64,000 bases of DNA from Oscillospiraceae bacterium (GTDB lineage Bacteria; Bacillota; Clostridia; Saccharofermentanales; Saccharofermentanaceae): contig CACZMA010000002.1 of NCBI GenBank assembly GCA_902782125.1, positions 150,853 through 214,852 on the forward strand, in the 5' to 3' direction. Shown here piece after piece: positions 44,987 through 54,206 of this stretch (its first letter is position 1; each line of letters starts with the position of its first letter). The translations under genes and the position numbers were made by a program. Below the pieces are notes generated by a model, which was not told where the DNA came from, made no database searches, and saw only the letters and a program-made list of their open reading frames with translations.

Positions 44987-46798
44987 TTACGGAACGTCGG
45001 AGATCTGCGCGAGGCCGTCCGGATTGAACTCTATCGCATACTCTGCCTGCTTGGCTGTGAGGAATGCCTGGTAGTTATTCATCCTGAGGAAGCTGTTGAC
45101 CCTGTCGTACCACTCGGGATTCTCGGAGACGGATACGAAGTAGAGTACATAGAATGTTCCGTTGTCCTCGATGATGGTCTTGTCGCCGAGCTGTCTGCTG
45201 TCGTCGAAGATCCAGTTGTTCAGGAACTCGTTGTATTCATACAGATATGTCATCTCGTTGTGTCTTACGGACAGTGTTCCTGACAGTACATAGTCATTGT
45301 AGAGGTTCTCGATCTGGTTGCACGCATCGGGACTGTCGATGTAATCGTAGATCTCCTGGGCGAGCGACTGGGAACCTGAGATATCGGGCCCCGTCTCGTC
45401 GACGTACTGCGGGTTGATGGTATAGATGAATACGTTGCGCAGAGGGGGCTGCATCTTATTGCGCTCTACGAACACAAGGATTATCGGGAAGCCGTCCTCG
45501 TCGGGGATGATCGTCGCATCACCGGGAACTCTCGCAGTATCGAACAGCCAGTCTCTGAATTCGTCATGTGCGATGTCGCCGTAGCGCTGATCGGGAATCA
45601 GTGTGGAGTCGGGCTGGCTGAGGGTATTTGCCGCAACACCCGAGAAGTAGCCGGATGCCACGGACTCGAATGTCGAAGGATCACCGGCCATCTTATCGAT
45701 GATCTCCTGCGCATGGATGTTGGCAGTATCGATGAAGGCCTGATCTCTCTGCTCGTATGTGATCCTTAAGATCTTGTAGCTTACGAGGTCATAGTCGTTG
45801 CGTGCTTCGTTGTAAGCCTGCTCGGCCTGCTCTTCCGTGGCAGACAGCTCGACGAGCTTCTCACCGTTGGCATAGTCGTCGGTGAAATACTTCTTGGCAA
45901 GAGTGTTGATGATGCACTGCTCATCGACCTGATTGCCGAACACGCCCTTGATGTACGTATCCAGAGGAACGCCGAGTTCCTTTGCGTTCTCGGAAAGCCA
46001 GTTGATATAGGCGTTGGCACGCTCAAAATGCGCATTCTCGATGGAGTATCCTTTCGATACCGCATCGTCGTAGAGGATCTCCATCTTCTGGAGGTCGTCT
46101 GCAGCGCGGTCGAGGAAGTAATCCCTGTATGTGGGGAAGTTCTCATCGTCCGGGTAAGGGGATGCGAGCATCTGTGCGGTTCCGGGCGCGAAAATGTCCA
46201 CACCTTCCTGGAGGAGCTCATAGTGGTACATGAAGCTGAACTCGTCGCTCGGGATATCGCGGCCGTTGATGGTCAGCGGGCTTATGAGCTGCTGGTCGAG
46301 TCCGGTATCGAACAGGAAGGAGAGACCTAAGACTCCAAGTACGATGATCGCGCCGATGACCACGAATGCCAGACCGGTCTTCCTGCGTTTCTTGCCGTCT
46401 TCAGGAGTTTTCTCCTCGGGTCCGAGATTGAGAGCTACTTCAGCGATCTCATTCTTCTCGCCGGTCTTCTCGTGAACTGACTTGGCAGGGAGCTTGGTAT
46501 TTGCATCGGGCTCGGTATCCGGACCTGTCTTGCCGGAGAGAAGATCGGGGTCTATCTGTGACAGCTCGTCGAGTGTTCCGGAAGGACCGCGCTCTGCCGA
46601 TACGGAACCCTTGATATCAGGCGCTGCTTCGGGCGCGGGTTCTGATATATAGCTCTCGCCGCTCTCGGTTATGCTCACTTCAGCTTCTGTCTCGGTTCCG
46701 GGAGCAGGAGCAACTGCGGGCTGCTGAGGCTGACCCTCGATGGAATCGGGATTTAACATCGGCTGTCTTATCTTGTTCTTGTCATTCTTGTTTTTCAA
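44987..46798 (-). CDS. membrane-anchored PrsA/SurA-like foldase
   Basis: A 603-residue protein with a long acidic, Pro/Glu-rich cytoplasmic N-terminus (1-135), one membrane helix (about 140-165) and an extracytoplasmic SurA/PrsA-type chaperone region. The helical chaperone part (YFLDRAADDLQKMEILYDDAVSKG) is followed by a parvulin-like stretch (about 385-460, with GDIAHDEFRDWLFDTARVPGD). Expected to assist folding of exported proteins. Its ATG overlaps the upstream lipid kinase stop by four bases. It converges on HtrA, which fits a shared envelope protein quality role, though that is inference. Confidence 0.8.
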   Translation of the reverse strand: MKNKNDKNKIRQPMLNPDSIEGQPQQPAVAPAPGTETEAEVSITESGESYISEPAPEAAPDIKGSVSAERGPSGTLDELSQIDPDLLSGKTGPDTEPDANTKLPAKSVHEKTGEKNEIAEVALNLGPEEKTPEDGKKRRKTGLAFVVIGAIIVLGVLGLSFLFDTGLDQQLISPLTINGRDIPSDEFSFMYHYELLQEGVDIFAPGTAQMLASPYPDDENFPTYRDYFLDRAADDLQKMEILYDDAVSKGYSIENAHFERANAYINWLSENAKELGVPLDTYIKGVFGNQVDEQCIINTLAKKYFTDDYANGEKLVELSATEEQAEQAYNEARNDYDLVSYKILRITYEQRDQAFIDTANIHAQEIIDKMAGDPSTFESVASGYFSGVAANTLSQPDSTLIPDQRYGDIAHDEFRDWLFDTARVPGDATIIPDEDGFPIILVFVERNKMQPPLRNVFIYTINPQYVDETGPDISGSQSLAQEIYDYIDSPDACNQIENLYNDYVLSGTLSVRHNEMTYLYEYNEFLNNWIFDDSRQLGDKTIIEDNGTFYVLYFVSVSENPEWYDRVNSFLRMNNYQAFLTAKQAEYAIEFNPDGLAQISDVP

Positions 46799-47715
46799 AG
46801 CTCATCTTCCTCCTTGGGAACTACGAGATTAATAGCACCATGCATGCATTCTATGTCTACCGGAAGGTGCGGACCTTCCTCTCCGTCTATATCGAGCGTT
46901 ACCTTCGTTCCTTCGTCGGATGTCTCCATGCGGAAGCTCTTCGACTGGAAATAGATAACCTTGTCACTGCTTATGTGGTCTCCTACCATGAGCTTGCCGA
47001 GCAGCGGCATTATCTCCGCATAATCGACCTTCCTGAGGATCATTACATCCAGCAGTCCGTCCGCAACATCCGCCTTTGTCATGAGGTTACGGAATCCTCC
47101 CACGCTCTTGGTGTTGGACACAAAGAACATTAGGGCATCTGCCGATATCTCTTCCTCGCCGTTCTTTATCACGAGCGGGATGGTATCGCTGATCTCCTGG
47201 ATATCCTTCATCGCGGAGATCCAGTATGCGGCGGGGCCTATCGCGGTCTTGAGTTCAGACGGAACGGTATAAGCCACATCCGTAAAGACTCCGCCTGCGA
47301 GCACATTGAGAAAATAAGTGTCGCCGGCTCTGCCGCAGTCGACCTTCCTGGTGTTGAGGTCCAGCAGCATCCTCGTAAAATCACCCGGTGTCTGCGGGAG
47401 ATCGTTGATCATCGCAAAATCGTTGACTGTTCCGGACGTGTAGATCGCCAGCGGAAAGTCTATTCCGGCACGCATTATTCCGGTCACCGCTTCGTTGACC
47501 GTTCCGTCGCCTCCGGCTACAACAACGCAGTCGTATTCGGAAGGATCGGTGTTCTCTGCAAACTTCACCGCGTCGAATCTTGCATGCGTGTAATAGATGT
47601 CGGCGCGGTCGACTTCGCTGCGCATTGACAGAAGGGCAAGGACATCTTCGATGTTCGTTCTTGCCGTCTCGCGTCCCGAAGAAGGATTGAGTATAACCTT
47701 AAGACGCAGTCCCAA
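46795..47715 (-). CDS. diacylglycerol/lipid kinase, DagK/YegS family
   Basis: Phosphorylates diacylglycerol or a related lipid, returning it to phospholipid synthesis. Length is 306 residues. The DAGK catalytic signature VVVAGGDGTVNEAVTGI is at about residues 60-76, with NPSSGRETA near the start. Further DgkB-like features include the GGFRNLMTKADVADGLLDV segment. The start is TTG at 47715, with GGGAGGT upstream. Overlaps the foldase gene (ATGA). In Gram-positives such enzymes recycle diacylglycerol released during lipoteichoic acid synthesis. Confidence 0.92.
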   Translation of the reverse strand: MGLRLKVILNPSSGRETARTNIEDVLALLSMRSEVDRADIYYTHARFDAVKFAENTDPSEYDCVVVAGGDGTVNEAVTGIMRAGIDFPLAIYTSGTVNDFAMINDLPQTPGDFTRMLLDLNTRKVDCGRAGDTYFLNVLAGGVFTDVAYTVPSELKTAIGPAAYWISAMKDIQEISDTIPLVIKNGEEEISADALMFFVSNTKSVGGFRNLMTKADVADGLLDVMILRKVDYAEIMPLLGKLMVGDHISSDKVIYFQSKSFRMETSDEGTKVTLDIDGEEGPHLPVDIECMHGAINLVVPKEEDEL

Positions 47716-47842
47716 TGCGCACCTCCCGACATAATTTTACATATTGACACTTTACCATAATCATCTTCTGAAACATTCAAAGTATGCTATTATTAACTAG
47801 TTTGTAATCTAAATATAATAAGAAAGAGCGTACTTCATTCAA

Positions 47843-50722
47843 ATGGGAGAGGCTACACCAAAATTAAAGAAAAGAACGGCAATTTCTGACTTCTGGCCGC
47901 AGTATCTGCTCGCATTCCTTTTCCCGACACTGACCGTATTCTCGGCGCTGGCGATAACGGAGTGCTATCCGTTCGGTACACATACGATGCTGACGGTGGA
48001 CTGCTACCACCAGTACGCCCCTTTCCTTGTCGCGTTCAGAGATAAGCTCCTGTCCGGCGATTCGCTGTTCTACAGCTGGAATGACGGCCTCGGGCAGGAA
48101 TACTATGCCGCTTATGCCAACTACACGGCGAGCCCGCTCAACCTGTTCTCGGTATTTGCCACCGCCAAGACGATCCCGGTATTCATAGGGATCCTCACCT
48201 GCATCCGTGCCGGTCTCGCTTCGGTGTTCATGACAATGTTCCTGTCCGCCAACGATAACAAGAGGATAGACAACGTTACTGTTGTTTTCGCATCGGCATA
48301 TGCCCTGTGCGGATGGTATATCTCATACTTTTGGAACATTATGTGGTGTGATGCCGTGGTGCTCCTGCCGCTCGTAATGCTCGGCCTCAGGAGACTGCTT
48401 CTGCAGAGAAGGATAGACCTCTATGCGGCATCGCTCGCGGTCCTCATCTACAGCAACTACTACGCAGGTTACTTCGTGTGCCTGTTCCTCGTAATGTTCG
48501 CACCCGTCTACTACCTGGCACTTTATAAGCCTTCGAAAGACAAGAGCGAGCCTCACAGGCTCTGCCCGAAAACTTTCGCGGTCTCGGCAGGACTCTTCGC
48601 GGGATCCAGCCTTCTTGCTGCAGGCGCCACCGCCGTGCTGACACTGCCGACGTATTTTATCCTGCAGAACTGCTCTGCTACCGGCGATTCGTTCACGGTC
48701 GACCTCAACCTGTCCAACAACTTCTTTGATTTCCTCGGAAGGATGATGGTCGCTGCCAACCCCAACATCAGGGACGGCATGGCCAATGTCTACTGCGGCC
48801 TTCTGATAGTGCTGCTCCTGCCGCTGTTCTTCATGCTCCCGAAGACATCCGGCATCAACTTAAGACATAAGATCGGCTTCGGCGTCATCATGATCGTCAT
48901 GTATCTGAGCTTCTCCAACAGGATGCTCAACTTCATATGGCACGGAATGCATTTCCCGAACCAGATACCCTACAGGGAATCCTTCCTCATGAGCTTCCTG
49001 CTTGTGTTCGTGGCGTTCCTTACCATGAGAAGGATCAGGCTCGTTACTCCCGGTGCCGTTATGGGCTCAGTGGCGGGATGTGCGGCATTCCTCATACTCT
49101 ATGAGGAATTCGGCTCCGGCAAGGAAGGCTATATTCAGCTTGGTCTTACGCTGCTGTTCCTGTTCATCCAGGGCGCAGTGCTCAAGGTCATCAGCAACAG
49201 GAACAGCAAGAAGAGTTCCTTCTTCTGTGAGACGCTCGTGACGGTTACGATGCTCGTCGAGATATTCACTTCGGCAACAGTATCGATCTGCACGGTCGCT
49301 GACAACGAAGGATTTGCGGGATATAACTTCTACGGCAAGAACCAGGAACAGATCATGGAATATGCCATGTCTGTGGAAGGCTCGCCCGAACACAATACAT
49401 TCGAGAGGACCGAGATCTTCCCGAACAACATCTGCGACATCCAGTCTCTCTATAACGTAAAGGGCATGTCCATCTTCTCTTCGACGGCAAGAGAGAGCTT
49501 CGTCAAATACATGAGAAACTTCGGCTTCCACAGCAACAACATCAACGGACTCAGGAATGCCGGCCTCACGAGGGTTACCGCGACTCTGTTAGGCGTAAGG
49601 AATCTCATAACGATAGAGAATACCCAGACGGTCCCTTCGATCTTCGAACAGGAGGCAACGGTAAGTTCGGACGTATGGGTCTACGGCAACCCGGATGCGC
49701 TCAGCGTCGGATACATGGTATCGGAGGATATCCTCAGTTACGCTCCTGATTACGATGCGGAGTCTGATGCTTTCCTCAAGACAAATCTCTGGATACAGGC
49801 CATGGGCTACGAAGAACCGGTCTTCACGCCGCTCCTCATATACGGGGAAGAGACGGAGAACATGAACGTTCCCAGGAGCATCGGCAACTACTGTCTGACA
49901 TACGATGTCATGAAGTCTGACTCCAAATGCATGTTCACCGTAACCGTGGACGGTGCGGAAGAGGGTTCTGATGTATATGTCTATAATTTCGCCAGCAAGG
50001 GCGGCACGGCTACGATCACATGCGAGGGACAGATCAAGACATTTGAGACAAGAGCTTATCAGACGATCACCATGGGCGAGTATACCGGAAGCCCGATGAC
50101 ACTGCAGATGACATTCCCCGCGGCTCCCACGGGACAGGTCAAAGTCTATGCATATCAGCTCAATTACAATGCTTATGAGAACATGGTGGCAACACTTGCA
50201 GATGAACAGCTTGAAGTTACTTCATACGATTCGACGCATCTTAACGGCACCATAACTGCAAAAGAAGACGGGATAATGCTCCTTACCGTTCCTTATTCGG
50301 AAGGATGGACGGCAACTGTCGACGGTGCCGAAGCAGAGATAATCCCGATCGATGATGCCCTGATGGGAATCAGACTTAATGCCGGAACGCATGAGATCAG
50401 GCTTACCTATACTCCGCCGCTCTTCAAAGAAGGCCTCGCGGTAACGGTCGTATCTGTTATCGTGATCCTCATAGCATCTGTCATTCCCGTACTGGCATGT
50501 TCACGTAAGGCCGGTGCAGTGGTTCCTGCAGCCGACATTCCTGTTGAAGAAGTGCCGGTCGAAGAGACCCCGGCTGAAGAAGTTGCGGCAGGTGAAGATA
50601 CTGCCGCGGAAGACTCAGTCCCCGAAGAAGCAGCTCAGGAAGAAACTGCAGAGGAACCCGTACAGGAGCCTGAGTCAGACGGTGAAGTACAGGCAGATGA
50701 TGCCGGTGAAGGTTCCAGATGA
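47843..50722 (+). CDS. YfhO-family membrane glycosyltransferase with acidic tail
   Basis: Second intact YfhO protein of the window, 959 residues. The first outer loop has D53 with QY at 57-58 (TVDCYHQYAPF). About 13 membrane helices are followed by the extracytoplasmic domain, the VPYSEGWTATVDGAEAEI hallmark and a final helix. The last 65 residues are an acidic Pro/Glu/Ala-rich tail (PVEEVPVEETPAEEV). It differs from the 22163 copy, which has a short basic tail. A divergent relative overlaps its 3' end, so the two are probably made together. The ribosome-binding site is weak. Confidence 0.9.
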   Translation: MGEATPKLKKRTAISDFWPQYLLAFLFPTLTVFSALAITECYPFGTHTMLTVDCYHQYAPFLVAFRDKLLSGDSLFYSWNDGLGQEYYAAYANYTASPLNLFSVFATAKTIPVFIGILTCIRAGLASVFMTMFLSANDNKRIDNVTVVFASAYALCGWYISYFWNIMWCDAVVLLPLVMLGLRRLLLQRRIDLYAASLAVLIYSNYYAGYFVCLFLVMFAPVYYLALYKPSKDKSEPHRLCPKTFAVSAGLFAGSSLLAAGATAVLTLPTYFILQNCSATGDSFTVDLNLSNNFFDFLGRMMVAANPNIRDGMANVYCGLLIVLLLPLFFMLPKTSGINLRHKIGFGVIMIVMYLSFSNRMLNFIWHGMHFPNQIPYRESFLMSFLLVFVAFLTMRRIRLVTPGAVMGSVAGCAAFLILYEEFGSGKEGYIQLGLTLLFLFIQGAVLKVISNRNSKKSSFFCETLVTVTMLVEIFTSATVSICTVADNEGFAGYNFYGKNQEQIMEYAMSVEGSPEHNTFERTEIFPNNICDIQSLYNVKGMSIFSSTARESFVKYMRNFGFHSNNINGLRNAGLTRVTATLLGVRNLITIENTQTVPSIFEQEATVSSDVWVYGNPDALSVGYMVSEDILSYAPDYDAESDAFLKTNLWIQAMGYEEPVFTPLLIYGEETENMNVPRSIGNYCLTYDVMKSDSKCMFTVTVDGAEEGSDVYVYNFASKGGTATITCEGQIKTFETRAYQTITMGEYTGSPMTLQMTFPAAPTGQVKVYAYQLNYNAYENMVATLADEQLEVTSYDSTHLNGTITAKEDGIMLLTVPYSEGWTATVDGAEAEIIPIDDALMGIRLNAGTHEIRLTYTPPLFKEGLAVTVVSVIVILIASVIPVLACSRKAGAVVPAADIPVEEVPVEETPAEEVAAGEDTAAEDSVPEEAAQEETAEEPVQEPESDGEVQADDAGEGSR

Positions 50723-53049
50723 ACCGGACGGCGGATCAGGACAGAGTAAGGGACGGAGCGGTAATAACATTTCTTGCCGCAGTCCTCATGGCGGTCCTGG
50801 CATTCCAGATATGTCTTAATACCAAGCCGGGACAGTTCCTTCCCAAGCAGCTGACATTAAGGAATGACACGACCGGTGTCTATATCATCCAGGGGATCGA
50901 AGACTCGGCGGCTGAGGCATCCCTCATAAGAGAATCACTGTCAGGCAATGGCAGTATGACCGCCGGAGAGTGCTGGCTTGAGATCACCAACGACAACCTT
51001 GATCCGTTCTTCCTGCTTGCTGTGGCATTCCCCGGCGCGGCCAGATTCATCATCGAGATAGGGTTCTTCCTGAAGTTCGGTCTGGCGGCGGCTTTTATGT
51101 ACTATTTCTGCTGCAGGCACATAGGTCCCGGAAGGATAATGTCGGTCATATTGGGCCTGTCTTATGCTTTCGCGTCACAGGTGATCCTTCTGGCACAGTT
51201 CTCCGCAGTAATGAATCTTGCGGTATTGTTCCCGCTCGTGATGTCTTCCTACGACTCGTTCCTCCGTAAGAGGACGATAAAGACTTTTTTGATCGCGACG
51301 GCTGCATCGGCGCTCCTGGCGGCCTGCGGTACCTGCGCGGATATCGTCGGACTGCCTTTCCTGGTCCTTGCTTCTCTCATCATGTGTCTTGCTCTTTACG
51401 ACACGGCGAAGACCATTCTGTCTTCATGGGTAAGGCTTCTCACAACTGAGATCGTGGGCCTTCTTCTTGCAGGCTTCATAGTATTCCCGAGATTTGCATC
51501 TCTAGAACCGGTGTTCGACTTCGAAGCTGCATATGAGAAGGCGGCGGTCAATTATACTTTCTTTGATATCCTGATCCGGACCAAGCTGATGCAGGCCGGC
51601 GGGATCACGGGAGAAGTAGCGCCCGAATGGTATTTCGGAATACTTGCGGTCACGGCGCTGGTGCTTTTCGCGGCGAACAGGAAGATCCCGTTCAGGCTCA
51701 AGGCCGGATTGTTTGCGGTTACGGCGGTTACATTCATTACCTGTTGTTCGAGTTTTGTCCGTGAGATGTTTTCCCTCGTTAAGGTTACGCCTGTGATCAC
51801 GGGAAGCCGACTGATATGCCTGTCTGCGGTACTTATCTTTGCCGCAGCGCTTTCCATTAAAAATGCATCAGGCCTTGCAAACGGCGTGTACTTTGCTTCG
51901 TGCCTGATCCCTTGTGCGATGGTGATGCTCTCCAATGTAAGGTCTTACGACGGGAAGAGTTCTGCCCTGTCGCTCGTCCTTACGATCCTGGCCTATGTCA
52001 TATGTGCATGTGCGGTCAGATATCAGGCAGAGGGCGGTTCAGGCTGGAAGATGAAGACCTTTGCCGTACTTGCAGTCTTTACGGTGTTCTGCAATACGGC
52101 GTTTCAGATCGCAAACAATACCGTAAAGGCGATCGCAGTGCGCAATCCCTATGGGGCATCCGAACAGGAAGACATGGCACGCTTAAGCTGCGAAGAAGGC
52201 TTCGAGATGTCAGTTTTTACCGACAGTGACAAGATCAGATACCTCATCACTTCGACCGACCTGTCCGAAGCTGCTGGCGATATGGAATATGTCCGGGCGC
52301 TGAACCTTGCGTCGCAGTCGGCACTTACGGGAGACCTGTTCACTTTTGAGTCGGCTTCAGCCTACAACATGAGGAATATGAATGCTGACGGAATGAACAG
52401 ATATTCGATATCTTCCGGATACAGCGAGGCTTCGTTCTCTGTCGGTTCTGACGGGGAGGGAAGATGCTTCATATTCAGCAGCTTTGCGTGTCCCGGATCC
52501 ATAAGCTTTAATCAGGGCGGATATAATTCCAACATGGAGTTTGACGGTTCATATATCTGCGAGGTCGGTAATGACGGCGGCTTCGGCACAGTATATCTGA
52601 GTTATAATTCCAATGATGACGAGACCGGTGAGATAACATTCCAGAGGCTTATCCCCGGTGCGCTGGAAGCTTTGAACGAAGCAACGCACACATCTGACGG
52701 TCTGAAGTTCTCCTTCGGGTTCGATGACATTCCCGGCATGCAGGGCGGGATCAAGACCGTACTATTCTCGATACCCTATTCTGATGATTACAGTGTCAGG
52801 ATCGCAGGGCGCGAGGCAAAGACTTTTGAATATAACGGAAGGCTCGCAGCCGTTTTCTCCTGCAGCAGTGACACTCCTTCGTATGATGTGGTCATCGGCA
52901 GGAAAGTCCCCGGACTCGGAGGCGGAATAGCGGTGTCTGTTGTGATCGGCATATTCCTGATCGCAATGGCTGTCAAAGGCGGGTATAATAATAAAGCGTC
53001 TTCGGACGACGGGAAGGCAGGATCAGATGCTCAGCAGGAAGATAACTGA
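50719..53049 (+). CDS. divergent YfhO-like membrane protein lacking the D..QY motif
   Basis: A 776-residue polytopic protein that starts inside the YfhO stop (ATGA). The C-terminal fold is recognisable as YfhO-like (FSIPYSDDYSVRIAGREAKTF, then a last helix and a charged tail), and the helix layout is similar. The first outer loop, however, has no Asp/Gln-Tyr-x-Pro-Phe motif; it reads GIEDSAAEASLIRES and onward. It could be a non-catalytic partner of the preceding YfhO or a very diverged enzyme. Its 3' end overlaps the exonuclease gene by 23 bases. Confidence 0.7.
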   Translation: MNRTADQDRVRDGAVITFLAAVLMAVLAFQICLNTKPGQFLPKQLTLRNDTTGVYIIQGIEDSAAEASLIRESLSGNGSMTAGECWLEITNDNLDPFFLLAVAFPGAARFIIEIGFFLKFGLAAAFMYYFCCRHIGPGRIMSVILGLSYAFASQVILLAQFSAVMNLAVLFPLVMSSYDSFLRKRTIKTFLIATAASALLAACGTCADIVGLPFLVLASLIMCLALYDTAKTILSSWVRLLTTEIVGLLLAGFIVFPRFASLEPVFDFEAAYEKAAVNYTFFDILIRTKLMQAGGITGEVAPEWYFGILAVTALVLFAANRKIPFRLKAGLFAVTAVTFITCCSSFVREMFSLVKVTPVITGSRLICLSAVLIFAAALSIKNASGLANGVYFASCLIPCAMVMLSNVRSYDGKSSALSLVLTILAYVICACAVRYQAEGGSGWKMKTFAVLAVFTVFCNTAFQIANNTVKAIAVRNPYGASEQEDMARLSCEEGFEMSVFTDSDKIRYLITSTDLSEAAGDMEYVRALNLASQSALTGDLFTFESASAYNMRNMNADGMNRYSISSGYSEASFSVGSDGEGRCFIFSSFACPGSISFNQGGYNSNMEFDGSYICEVGNDGGFGTVYLSYNSNDDETGEITFQRLIPGALEALNEATHTSDGLKFSFGFDDIPGMQGGIKTVLFSIPYSDDYSVRIAGREAKTFEYNGRLAAVFSCSSDTPSYDVVIGRKVPGLGGGIAVSVVIGIFLIAMAVKGGYNNKASSDDGKAGSDAQQEDN

Positions 53050-54019
53050 CGGTTGTGAATTTGTTGTTTTTGATATGGAGTGGAACCAGCCGTTCCCGGG
53101 CAAGGAATATCCTTTTGACGTTTCCACACTCACAGGCGAGATAATCGAGATCGGCGCGGTCAAGTATATCTATGACAACGGCCAGCTCATTCAGCGTGAT
53201 GTCTTCTCGCAGGATGTAAGGCCGACCCAGTACAAGAAGCTCCATTACCATGTTAAGAAAGTAACTCGGAAGAAGAACAGCGATCTCATGAAGGGAAGGC
53301 CGTTCGAAGAGGTCAGCCGCGAATTCCTTGAATTCTGCGGGCCGGATGCGATCCTGGTAGGCTGGGGCAATTCGGATCCGGCAATGCTCAAGATGAACCT
53401 CAAGTTCTTCGGTCTTGATGATAAGCTCGGCATACCGTTCCTTGATATCCAGCCGTTGTTCTCGTCATTCAGCGGACAGCGAGGCAAACAGAGGAGCGTT
53501 GAGGCAGCGGTAGATTATTATAATATCGAGAAGAATGACATATTCCACAGCGCTACTGCAGATGCGCATTACACCGGACGCATCTTCGAGGAGATATTCC
53601 GTCACAACCAGTGCACGGAAGTCATCTCTGCTATCTCAAGTTCTTCCGTGGATCCCGACATAAAGAGCGAATTCGGATTTGTGGGACAGCCTGCCCCTAC
53701 TGCAGATGCATGTCTGGCTGGAGCATCAGGTTTTATTACGACATGTCCTGTCTGCGGCAGTAAGCTCGAAGCGAAGATCGAACCGTTCAGGATCCGCAAG
53801 TCGCAGTATGCTCTCATGTTCTGCAGCAAGCACGGCGAGATGTTCTCAAGGACCCGTGCCAAGAGAACAAAGAACGGTAAATTCTACGCAGCATCCGTGC
53901 TCAGGTTTGCAACACAGACGGATTATTACCTTGTTGCATCCAAGAAGGAAGAGTTCGATAAGTTCGGCCGGGAGGGCAAACCTGCCGCTGAAGAGAGTGC
54001 CGAAGAACAGGACAACTGA
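53027..54019 (+). CDS. DEDDh-family 3'-5' exonuclease with C-terminal zinc-like motif
   Basis: Exonuclease of the DnaQ-like superfamily, KapD/ERI-1-like, 330 residues. Exo I is VFDMEWNQ (D and E), exo II is in VGWGNSDPAML, and exo III is HSATADAHYTGRI (His and Asp), so all four acidic positions and the His are present. A C-terminal part carries a CPVCGSKL pair and FCSKHGEMFS, which may bind zinc. RNA or DNA substrate cannot be told. It starts within the previous gene, with GGAAGG upstream. Confidence 0.87.
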   Translation: MLSRKITDGCEFVVFDMEWNQPFPGKEYPFDVSTLTGEIIEIGAVKYIYDNGQLIQRDVFSQDVRPTQYKKLHYHVKKVTRKKNSDLMKGRPFEEVSREFLEFCGPDAILVGWGNSDPAMLKMNLKFFGLDDKLGIPFLDIQPLFSSFSGQRGKQRSVEAAVDYYNIEKNDIFHSATADAHYTGRIFEEIFRHNQCTEVISAISSSSVDPDIKSEFGFVGQPAPTADACLAGASGFITTCPVCGSKLEAKIEPFRIRKSQYALMFCSKHGEMFSRTRAKRTKNGKFYAASVLRFATQTDYYLVASKKEEFDKFGREGKPAAEESAEEQDN

Positions 54020-54082
54020 GCTAATTGTAAACGGTTTGTTAACAAACTATGTAAAAAAAGTTAGCATTTTTGGAATTTTCTG

Positions 54083-54111
54083 TTGAATTTTTAAATCCCA
54101 TGTCTTAAAAT
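54083..54111 (+). promoter_or_regulatory. promoter of the PilX-like gene
   Basis: TTGAAT at 54083-54088, a 17-base spacer and TAAAAT at 54106-54111, about 95 bases before the ATG. The leader between has no obvious fold. Confidence 0.6.
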
Positions 54112-54206
54112 AGGCTTAACAAAGTGTGGCGGACTGCCCATTCAGGTATCCGAGGCATTATAATAAGTTAGATAACGGAAAATGTTAATAAAGGAAGGTG
54201 CTTCTT

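Noticed and set aside
54198..54206. GTG at 54198 as the start of the PilX-like protein
   Set aside because: It overlaps the AAGGAAGG ribosome-binding site, which fits the ATG at 54207.
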